Source of the DNA: Fibrobacter sp. UBA1765
GTDB taxonomy: Bacteria > Fibrobacterota > Fibrobacteria > Fibrobacterales > Fibrobacteraceae
NCBI GenBank assembly: GCA_002314675.1
Contig: DCGZ01000110.1
Location: 1 to 12,068 of the forward strand
Direction of reading: 5' to 3'
Length of the DNA: 12,068 nucleotides
Below the pieces are notes generated by a model. That model did not search any database, had not been told where the DNA came from, and saw only the letters and a list, made by a program, of their open reading frames with translations. Each line of letters starts with the position of its first letter. The first letter of the stretch is position 1. The position numbers were made by a program, and so were the translations under genes. Positions 6,142-12,068 of the stretch are shown here, one piece after another.

Positions 6142-6168
6142 TAGGCGAAAGAACGGCGTAAACGCCTA
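6142..6168. other. Small inverted repeats between ammonia-lyase and thioesterase genes
   Basis: TAGGCG (6142-6147) pairs with CGCCTA (6163-6168), and a competing GGCG/CGCC pair (6155-6158, 6163-6166) lies inside. No T-tract follows directly, so it does not look like a terminator. It could be an RNA processing or stability element in the 115-base gap, the longest inside the operon. The rest of the gap is AT-rich with nothing else clear. Confidence 0.25.
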
Positions 6169-6254
6169 CAGACGAGAGACGAAAGAAAATAGAGAAATAA
6201 TTTTTTTGATTGTTATTCTAGTCTTAGACGTGATGATGTAAATTGGATGTAAGT

Positions 6255-6689
6255 ATGGCAGAAGAGAAACTTAAAGAAACTGTCGAATTTAACATTGAAT
6301 TCTACGATGTAGATTCCATGCAGGTTGCCTGGCACGGTAACTACGTAAAGTTCATGGAAGTCGCTCGCTGTGCGCTGCTCAAAAAAATCCATTACGACTA
6401 TTACGAAATGGAAAAGAGCGGCTACGCATGGCCTGTAGTCGATTTGCATATCAAGTATATGCGCCCAATGGTCTTTATGCAGCGAATCCGTTGCGAGGTA
6501 ACCTTGGATGAATATGTTTTTGGCATGAAACTTCTGTACAAGTTCTTTGACGCAGAAACAGGCAAGCTTATGACCAAGGCCGAAAGTACCCAAATGGCAG
6601 TGGACATGAAGACGAAGGAATCCATGTTCGGTAGCCCAAAGTGCTTTATTGAACTTGTGGAAAAAGCCTTGGATAGCGAAAATGCTTGA
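6255..6689 (+). CDS. 4HBT-family (hotdog) acyl thioesterase
   Basis: This 144-residue protein is a typical 4-hydroxybenzoyl-CoA thioesterase-like single hotdog domain. The signature FYDVDSMQVAWHGNYVKFME (16-35) contains the catalytic-type Asp20, then H27-x-N29-Y30 and the E35-x-x-R38 helix, as in YbgC/4HBT enzymes. A TTG at 6243 would add four residues, but GGA seven bases before ATG 6255 favours the later start. The expected reaction is hydrolysis of an acyl- or aryl-thioester. APE-type clusters regularly encode such a thioesterase, which may release finished chains or clear mis-primed carriers. It is cytosolic (no signal or membrane segment). It lies 115 bases after the ammonia-lyase and 44 bases before the LolA-like gene. 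Confidence 0.87.
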   Translation: MAEEKLKETVEFNIEFYDVDSMQVAWHGNYVKFMEVARCALLKKIHYDYYEMEKSGYAWPVVDLHIKYMRPMVFMQRIRCEVTLDEYVFGMKLLYKFFDAETGKLMTKAESTQMAVDMKTKESMFGSPKCFIELVEKALDSENA

Positions 6690-6733
6690 TTCGTTTGCTT
6701 AGAAAGTTGACGTGCTTAAATAGAATTTGTGGT

Positions 6734-7387
6734 ATGAAAAAAATCCTTCTTGTTTTACTGTTTTGCTTGGGAATGCCGATGATTACTGGTGCGGCCGTCT
6801 TTGACCATCCTGTAAAAATGGAAAGTCAAAAGGAATTGACAGGATTCCTTTCAGAAATGGCTTCCTACGAAATGATTGAAGGAAATTTCAAACAGACAAA
6901 GACAATCAAGAAACTGAACAGGGATTTTGTTTCGACGGGTAAGTTTATCATTTGGAATGGCGTGGGCATTTTTTGGATGACGCAAAAGCCTTTTGAATCT
7001 TTTTTGCAAGTGAACGACAAGGGTATTGTTCAGATAGATGCAAAGGGAAACAAGAAGGAAATTTCTACAAAGGAAAATCCGGTGTTTGCGGAATTTTCTA
7101 AAACAATCCAGTCCGTGTTTTCTGGAAACGCGAAAGAAGTGGAAAAGAACTTTGACGTGTATTTTGAAAAGTCCGGGAAGAATATGATTATAGGCCTTGT
7201 GCCTCGCGAAGCTGCTGTACGCACGGTTATAGCAAATCTTGTGATGGAAGGTTCCAAGAACCTGGAAAAAATCACGATTACGGATGGTGATGGAAATCCT
7301 GTCGTATATGAATTCAGTAATCATGTTTTGCACAAGGAATTTAAAATGGATCCTCTTTACATTTACGAAAACATGAAAGGTAAATAG
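6734..7387 (+). CDS. LolA-like outer membrane (lipo)lipid carrier of APE-type cluster
   Basis: This 217-residue secreted protein has a signal peptide (MKK, hydrophobic 4-17, likely cut after Ala20 or Ala21). The LolA-type pattern follows: EGNFKQTKTIKKLNRDFVS..GKF, WNGVGIFWMTQKP and DKGIVQID, giving the unclosed beta-barrel of lipoprotein carriers. It is not a housekeeping LolA by context: it sits directly before an MMPL exporter, an arrangement standard in aryl-polyene clusters, where it probably escorts the lipid product across the periplasm. A TTG-started extension to 6686 would place 16 residues before the signal peptide, so ATG 6734 is preferred. There is no clear Shine-Dalgarno; TAGAATTTG ends five bases before the ATG. 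Its TAG overlaps the exporter GTG by one base. Confidence 0.83.
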   Translation: MKKILLVLLFCLGMPMITGAAVFDHPVKMESQKELTGFLSEMASYEMIEGNFKQTKTIKKLNRDFVSTGKFIIWNGVGIFWMTQKPFESFLQVNDKGIVQIDAKGNKKEISTKENPVFAEFSKTIQSVFSGNAKEVEKNFDVYFEKSGKNMIIGLVPREAAVRTVIANLVMEGSKNLEKITITDGDGNPVVYEFSNHVLHKEFKMDPLYIYENMKGK

Positions 7388-9717
7388 TGGTGGCTTCCAT
7401 AGGCAAAAAAACTGGAATTGCAATTTGGGTGGCGCTTCACGCCATCCTTTTTGTGTTTGGAATTTTAAGCCCATGGAAAGTTGAGACCGATTTGTACTCG
7501 GTCCTGCCAGATTCCAGTGAATTCAAGAATGTAAGCGAAGCAGAAAAAGCATTGAGTGTTCGCACCATGCGAAATGTTTCTGTTTTGCTTGGCCATGAAA
7601 GTTTTGACGAGGCAAGACATTTTGCCGAAACTTTAGACAGTATCTTTAAAAATGATGAAGGGTTCGAAGAAACCCGTTTGCATATAGATGCAAATGCAAT
7701 GGCCGAAATGCGTGAATTTCTTTTTGAAAATCGGTACGCTTTGCAGTCACCGACAGTTCAAAAGGCCTTAGAAAACAAAGACTTGCCGAGTTTGCAAAAT
7801 GCAGCCCTTCAGAAAATATACGGTGCATTCAGCATTGCTGACTTGAACAATTTGGAAAGCGATCCGTTATTACTTGCAGAACAAAGTTTTGACTATTTTA
7901 CTTTGGAATCTCCTTTGATGGGTGGCAGGTTCTCGTTGCGTGAAGGAGTCCTTGCTGCAACGGATTCGAACATTACATATGTCATGTGGAGTGCGGTTCT
8001 TTCTCCGAAAACATCTGCCATGGCAAATGACGGACATGTTCTTAATCGTTTGTACAAGGCCCTGGATTCAATGAAAACTGCAATGCCGGAACTTCAAATT
8101 GCAAAATCCGGCGTGCCATTCCATAGCTTTGAAAGTTCTAGAAATGCGCAAGGTGAAATCGCATGGATTTCTGGAATTTCGATCGTCTTGATTCTGGTAC
8201 TGCTTTTGACTGTGTACCGGTCTCCGTTCCCGATTCTTTGCACGGTAAGTTCGATTGGCGTTGCGGCATGTGCTGCGCTTGCCTGCACCTGGACAATTTT
8301 CCATAGCATTCACATATTCACATTTGTCTTTGGTACAAGCGTTATTGGCGTGAGCATTGACTATGCGATTCATTTTTTTACGGAATGGAAAAAGGGCTGC
8401 TCCGGACTTGAAGTTAGAAGGCTTATTTTAAAGGGCCTGCTTCTTGGCTTTATGACGACGGAACTCAGTTACATTGCGTTGACATTTGCTGATTTTCCGT
8501 TGCTTAAGCAAATGGCCGTGTTCTCTATTGCAGGCCTTGCAAGCTCCTTTGCTACAATTCTTTTTCTTTTCCCTTGCTTGCCATTGAACAAGAACAAGGT
8601 AGAGCTACCAACGCTTATTCCTGAAAAATTCATTTCGCTGTACAATGTATTTATGACGGGTGCCGGTAAAAAATCGCAGAATGTTGTAATTGCAATTCTT
8701 TTGCTTGCTATTTTCCCTGGGCTTTACCTGTTGAATATCGAAACCGATATGCGCACTCTTTATACAATGAGCGATGAATTGAAGGCTTCTGAAGTATTAA
8801 GCGCAAGGTTAAATAACCTGGGAATTTCAGCCAATTATTTTATTGTAGAGGGGGAGTCGATAGAAGCGGTCCTGCAATCTGAAGAGCGTCTTGTTGAACG
8901 CCTGAATGCAGCTAAACAGGATTCTTTGTTGAAAAATTATTTGGCTACAAGTTCTATTGTGCCTTCTCAAAATACGCAAGGCAAAAACTATGAACGCTTG
9001 CAAGGAGCAATTCGAGAGTCTAGCGTTTCTATGCAGCAATATCTTGAAAGCATTGGCATTGCAAGTGATTCCGTTTTCCAAAATAGCTTGGCTGTAAAAC
9101 CTTCATTCTTGACTGTCGAAAGTAACCTTCCTCAATCCTTGAAGTCGCTCTTGAACATGCTCTGGATTGGCGAGGTGAATGGCAAGTTCTATAGCGCTGT
9201 CTTGCCTTTGCATGTTTCCAAGGATTTTGACATTCATGATCTTGCCGGGAACATTCCGCAAGTGTATGCAGTGAATAAGATGGAAAACATCAATGATACG
9301 CTAACAAGACTTTCCCGTGTAGCTTTGCTGCTTGTGGCTATCGCTTATGCAGTCGTACTTATAATTTTGGTTTGTGTATACAAATTCAAGACTGCGGTCC
9401 GCATTATTCGAGCTCCGGTTTTGGCTTGTCTTTTCTTGGCAGCCGTATTTGGCTATCTAGGAATCCAGTTTAATTTCTTTGCCATTGTGGGCATCATCTT
9501 GACGCTTGGTATCGGCATAGATTACGCCCTGTTCTTTAAGGAAGGTGGCCGTAACAATTTGACAACGACTCTAGCTGTAATGCTTTCTGCAGCGACTACC
9601 GTGATTTCGTTTGGTAGCCTTGCCTTTAGTAGCTTTACGCCGGTTGCGACCTTCGGCCTTGCAACGCTTTTAGGAATTGTTTGCTGCTTTATGCTTTCTC
9701 CGCTTAGCAGGGACTAA
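7387..9717 (+). CDS. MMPL/RND-family lipid exporter (12 TM)
   Basis: This 776-residue protein has the RND/MMPL plan twice: one helix (about 10-27), a large periplasmic domain (28-255) and five helices (257-276, 281-303, 309-331, 347-368, 373-396). The plan then repeats: a helix at about 433-449, a second periplasmic domain (450-638) and five helices ending near 770. TM4 has GVSIDYAIHF (Asp325-Tyr326) and TM10 has GIGIDYALFF (Asp712-Tyr713), matching the paired Asp-Tyr proton-relay residues of MmpL3. It should use the proton gradient to move a lipid product out of the inner membrane, handing it to the LolA-like protein. The start is GTG 7387, with AAAGG six bases upstream and a TAGTG overlap with the previous stop; GTG 7390 is an alternative. 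Its stop overlaps the convergent next gene by four bases. Confidence 0.9.
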   Translation: MVASIGKKTGIAIWVALHAILFVFGILSPWKVETDLYSVLPDSSEFKNVSEAEKALSVRTMRNVSVLLGHESFDEARHFAETLDSIFKNDEGFEETRLHIDANAMAEMREFLFENRYALQSPTVQKALENKDLPSLQNAALQKIYGAFSIADLNNLESDPLLLAEQSFDYFTLESPLMGGRFSLREGVLAATDSNITYVMWSAVLSPKTSAMANDGHVLNRLYKALDSMKTAMPELQIAKSGVPFHSFESSRNAQGEIAWISGISIVLILVLLLTVYRSPFPILCTVSSIGVAACAALACTWTIFHSIHIFTFVFGTSVIGVSIDYAIHFFTEWKKGCSGLEVRRLILKGLLLGFMTTELSYIALTFADFPLLKQMAVFSIAGLASSFATILFLFPCLPLNKNKVELPTLIPEKFISLYNVFMTGAGKKSQNVVIAILLLAIFPGLYLLNIETDMRTLYTMSDELKASEVLSARLNNLGISANYFIVEGESIEAVLQSEERLVERLNAAKQDSLLKNYLATSSIVPSQNTQGKNYERLQGAIRESSVSMQQYLESIGIASDSVFQNSLAVKPSFLTVESNLPQSLKSLLNMLWIGEVNGKFYSAVLPLHVSKDFDIHDLAGNIPQVYAVNKMENINDTLTRLSRVALLLVAIAYAVVLIILVCVYKFKTAVRIIRAPVLACLFLAAVFGYLGIQFNFFAIVGIILTLGIGIDYALFFKEGGRNNLTTTLAVMLSAATTVISFGSLAFSSFTPVATFGLATLLGIVCCFMLSPLSRD

Positions 9718-10202
9718 AAAGCCATAATAATGGGGAAGCCTTCCTTGTAATCCTTTACAATGTACGGATGTTCTTTAGCGTATTCAAATATCTTTTGACC
9801 AAGGCTGTTTGTAACAAGTTCAGTTAGTTCCTTGCTTGGAACTTTTCCTATGGAAGGGCATGTCGGCGTTAACGTAATAACAAGCTTGTCCTCTTTTTTC
9901 ATGATGCGAAGTGGCCAGATGCTACAATCAAAGGGCTTGTCTTCACTTTTTAAAATGCAGCCTTTTGCTGGATCTAAAAATGTGCAGGGAACTTCCTCTT
10001 CACTGTCGCTTGTCTTGTACAGCGATTCAAGTTGCGTTTTTCGATCCTTGAACATTGCTGTCACGCCGTATTCGTTTTGCCTGCTTAGCTTTTGAATACA
10101 TTCATCAGAAAATAAAGGAGTTTCCCAAAGGCTGCATCTTCTAAATGAACAACAGAATTTGCATTTAGCGCATGTTGATTTTTCAAGGACTTCAGAAAGC
10201 AT
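9714..10202 (-). CDS. YkgJ-like CxxCxxCC cysteine-cluster protein
   Basis: This 162-residue protein carries the UPF0153/YkgJ cysteine cluster: CAKCKFCC gives C11, C14, C17 and C18. Further cysteines are C23, C73 (VPCTFLD), C82 (KGCILK), C93 (FDCSIWPLR) and C115. The order is that of the family, which is thought to bind zinc or an iron-sulfur cluster; no reaction is established. It has no signal peptide or membrane helix. It starts at ATG 10202, overlapping the stop of the upstream DUF2156 gene by one base (TAATG), so the two are co-transcribed and probably coupled. It ends in a four-base overlap with the oppositely oriented exporter gene. The role is unknown; modification or sensing linked to its partner is only a guess. 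Confidence 0.8.
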   Translation of the reverse strand: MLSEVLEKSTCAKCKFCCSFRRCSLWETPLFSDECIQKLSRQNEYGVTAMFKDRKTQLESLYKTSDSEEEVPCTFLDPAKGCILKSEDKPFDCSIWPLRIMKKEDKLVITLTPTCPSIGKVPSKELTELVTNSLGQKIFEYAKEHPYIVKDYKEGFPIIMAF

Positions 10203-11143
10203 TACAGACTCTTGATTGTTACGTGGCTCTTGTCTAAAATTGTTTGCGGGTAGTAAGAAAGCTTTGCCTTGCGAAGACCTTCAATGTTGATGTCTTCTTC
10301 GCGATTGATTAGCCTTGCATTTGTAAGGCTTGATGCAAAGAGCTTGTTGATTGCCGTGTAGCCTCCGTTATCGGCATATTCACTTGTAACCTTTTCAAAG
10401 TGGATATCCCAGACATTTTCGCAAATTTCAGTGGCCATGGTCATTGCCGCTGGTTTTCCCTGTATGTATAGGATAGCTCCTTTTACGCCAATAGCGTCTA
10501 AATTTTCTAGAGCTTCCGAAATGGCTTCAAATTCTGCAATACGGGATTTTTTGTCTTCGGAACATTCTGCCGCGGCATCGTCATTTGCTATGTCTTGCTG
10601 TTCGCTTTCTTTTAGCCACAACTTTTCGATAAGCATGGCGTCTTCAACATTTTGTAATGTGATTGGGCGCAATTCGTAATCGCTGTATGTTCTGTTGAAT
10701 CTTGAAATATGGTTTCTTTTTTTGCGGTAGTCTTTACCTTCGAGAGTTGCAAGGCTTTCTGCCGCATAAATGTAGTCGCTATCGCCATGGTTTTCTTTGA
10801 ATACGGCGCGTTCGCCAAAATAGTTGGTAAGGACTTTAGACTGGCTTTCTGTGACAAGGCAAAATTCAAGTGGCTTGTCGCTTTGTGCTGAATCTTCTTC
10901 AATCAACTTTAAAGCGTGTGTTATGTTTCCGTTTCCGAGTGGGAATGTGTAGCCGTGCCTACTTTCTTGCCCGTTGTAGTAACGAAATAAAAATCCATCT
11001 TTAATGCAAATTTGTGTGCCGTATTTTTTTCGAAGTAGAAATATGTTGCCAAAGCTTGCGTCACTACCTATGTAGCAAACGTCGTTTACTGCCTTATTTA
11101 TGGCAATTCTATCCGATAATTCAGGGTCTTTAAATTGTAGCAC
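10202..11143 (-). CDS. DUF2156 (GNAT-fold, lysyltransferase C-domain-like) protein
   Basis: This 313-residue soluble protein matches DUF2156, related to the C-terminal domain of phosphatidylglycerol lysyltransferase (MprF) and to GNAT acyltransferases. Signature blocks are LEGKDYRKKRNHISRF (134-149), VWDIHFEKVTSEYADNGGYTAINKLF (244-269; cited in two parts in the family as the substrate pocket) and NREEDINIEGLRKAKLSYYP (280-299). No membrane domain is fused, so it is the stand-alone type. The start is GTG 11143, with GAGG six bases upstream. It leads a two-gene operon with the cysteine-cluster gene and is divergent from the TSUP gene across 89 bases. It may transfer an aminoacyl or acyl group. 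Whether it acts on the pigment lipid made next door is an open inference. Confidence 0.88.
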   Translation of the reverse strand: MLQFKDPELSDRIAINKAVNDVCYIGSDASFGNIFLLRKKYGTQICIKDGFLFRYYNGQESRHGYTFPLGNGNITHALKLIEEDSAQSDKPLEFCLVTESQSKVLTNYFGERAVFKENHGDSDYIYAAESLATLEGKDYRKKRNHISRFNRTYSDYELRPITLQNVEDAMLIEKLWLKESEQQDIANDDAAAECSEDKKSRIAEFEAISEALENLDAIGVKGAILYIQGKPAAMTMATEICENVWDIHFEKVTSEYADNGGYTAINKLFASSLTNARLINREEDINIEGLRKAKLSYYPQTILDKSHVTIKSL

Positions 11144-11232
11144 AACAAACCTCGAGCAGAAAATAATAAATTATGGAACGTGAAAAATAGGGCTAATTCA
11201 ACATTGTCGTAAAAAAGCTCTTAAGCTGTTTT

Positions 11233-11961
11233 ATGGAATATTCTACTATAGCTTTTCTTTGGATTCTTTGCTTTACAGGAAGCTTTATTCAAAGGGTGAC
11301 CGGCTTTGGTTTTGGCATTTTTGTAATGACCATGCTTCCGTATATTTTGCCTAGCTATGGCGAAAGTACAGCTCTTTCCGGGACGCTTGCTGGCTCGATG
11401 TCCTTGATTGTCGCCTGGCGTATGCGCCGGCATATTGCGTGGAGACAATTGCTACCTATTCTAATTACCTTTGTTGTTGTAAGCCTTTGTTTTGTGTTTG
11501 CAGTTTCTTCAATGGATGAAAAATTCTTGAAGAAAATCCTTGGCGCAATTTTGATATGCGTTAGCGTCTATTTCTTTTTTATAAGTGAAAAAATAAAGTT
11601 GAAGCCAAGTTTGCCTGCGCAGATTGGGCTGGGTTCGTTTTCTGGAATGATGGGAGGCCTTTTTGCAATGCAGGGGCCGCCCGCGGTTCTTTATTTTTTG
11701 GCATCATCTGAAACAAAAGAAAAGTACATTGCGCAAACGCAAACGTATTTTGTAATTGGTAACGCCATGATGACAATTTTTAGAGCCAAGGCTGGCTTTG
11801 TTACGGCTGCGGTCGGCTCTGCATATTGCTATGGGCTTGTAGCCGTGTGCCTTGGCGCTTTGATCGGTAGCAAGGTTTCTAAAAAAATTCCTCATGCGGT
11901 ATTAAAAAAGATCGTGTATATGTACATGGCTATAAGCGGTGTAATTGCGCTTGTCGCATAG
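11233..11961 (+). CDS. TauE/SafE (TSUP) family permease
   Basis: This 242-residue, almost wholly hydrophobic protein has the two-fold repeat of the sulfite exporter TauE/SafE family. The first repeat is marked by GFGFGIFVMTMLPYI (24-38) and the second by SGMMGGLFAMQGPPAVLYFLAS (137-158), with about 7-8 membrane helices. Family members export sulfite, sulfoacetate, taurine-derived or similar organic anions, and many are uncharacterised. No substrate can be assigned here. The ATG at 11233 has no clear Shine-Dalgarno. The gene is divergent from the DUF2156 gene and is followed 33 bases later by a lipoprotein gene. It may or may not belong to the pigment locus. Confidence 0.88.
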   Translation: MEYSTIAFLWILCFTGSFIQRVTGFGFGIFVMTMLPYILPSYGESTALSGTLAGSMSLIVAWRMRRHIAWRQLLPILITFVVVSLCFVFAVSSMDEKFLKKILGAILICVSVYFFFISEKIKLKPSLPAQIGLGSFSGMMGGLFAMQGPPAVLYFLASSETKEKYIAQTQTYFVIGNAMMTIFRAKAGFVTAAVGSAYCYGLVAVCLGALIGSKVSKKIPHAVLKKIVYMYMAISGVIALVA

Positions 11962-11981
11962 TGTGCCCTTAAATAAAATTC

Positions 11982-11989
11982 TAGATTTG
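11982..11989 (+). promoter_or_regulatory. Possible TAnnTTTG element before the lipoprotein gene
   Basis: TAGATTTG ends five bases before the ATG at 11995 and fits the Bacteroidetes-type -7 consensus. If used, the mRNA would be leaderless. No TTG is present about 20 bases upstream, so support is weak. Confidence 0.25.
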
Positions 11990-11994
11990 TGCGC

Positions 11995-12068
11995 ATGCTA
12001 AAAAGGCTTGCATTCTTCACTTTGTTCTTACTGTTGGTGGCGTGCCATAATGCGCTTGTAAAACCGGG
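11995..12068 (+). CDS. Lipoprotein, N-terminal fragment (3' partial)
   Basis: The frame from ATG 11995 stays open to the window edge (24 codons). It begins MLKRLAFFTLFLLLVACHN: a charged N-terminus, a hydrophobic core and the lipobox LVAC with the lipidated cysteine at residue 17. The product should be a lipoprotein anchored in the inner or outer membrane. APE-type clusters often encode a small lipoprotein (for example DUF3261) between the exporter and the ketosynthase genes, so this could mark the resumption of the cluster, but too little is visible to name it. No Shine-Dalgarno is seen. Confidence 0.7.
   Translation, partial: MLKRLAFFTLFLLLVACHNALVKP

Noticed and set aside
6172..6186. GACGA direct repeat in the lyase-thioesterase gap as a regulatory site
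   Set aside because: Two five-base units in purine-rich DNA are too short to support any claim.
6686..6733. TTG-started extension of the LolA-like gene
   Set aside because: It would put 16 residues, including charged ones, before a normal signal peptide; ATG 6734 gives the standard MKK start.

Overview
The window looks like chromosomal DNA from a Fibrobacter-type bacterium (FCB group, Gram-negative). Moderate GC, the protein families and a C-terminal scrap resembling the Fibrobacter succinogenes major paralogous (FISUMP) domain all point that way. The genus is an inference from sequence features; no database search was possible.

Layout. (1) Bases 1-3317 are an accessory region. It holds the 3' end of a probable Rpn/PD-(D/E)XK-type 'recombination-promoting nuclease / putative transposase' gene, then two minus-strand AAA_14/DUF4143 ATPase genes of about 430 codons each. 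A 56-bp terminator-bearing repeat (54/56 identical) sits at the 3' end of both ATPase genes and supplies both stop codons. A short FISUMP-like gene tail lies just before the second copy. Three identical 12-mers lie upstream of the second ATPase. (2) Bases 3501-9717 are a plus-strand operon that resembles the middle of an aryl-polyene (APE)/flexirubin-type pigment cluster: lipid A-type acyltransferase, an unreported-looking 27-residue single-pass membrane micropeptide, MIO-type aromatic ammonia-lyase, 4HBT-fold thioesterase, LolA-like periplasmic carrier and a 12-TM MMPL/RND exporter. Genes are tightly packed, with two TAGTG stop/start overlaps. A terminator-like hairpin lies 16 bases ahead of the first start codon. 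(3) Bases 9714-11143 are a coupled minus-strand pair, a DUF2156 (GNAT-fold) protein and a CxxCxxCC (YkgJ-like) protein, convergent with the exporter gene and overlapping its stop. (4) Bases 11233-12068 hold a TauE/SafE (TSUP) permease and the start of a lipoprotein gene that runs off the edge.

How the genes may work together. In APE-type pathways an aromatic starter is extended by a dedicated type II polyketide/fatty-acid-like system and the product is anchored in the outer membrane. Here the ammonia-lyase could supply or tailor the aryl starter, and the thioesterase could release or proofread acyl thioesters. The acyltransferase could attach the chain to a glycerol or lipid scaffold, and the MMPL protein with the LolA-like carrier could move the lipid to the outer membrane. 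No ketosynthase, ACP, ketoreductase or dehydratase gene is visible, so the cluster is either split or continues beyond the right edge.

No intergenic stretch exceeds 300 bases. No tRNA, rRNA or CRISPR array was seen.
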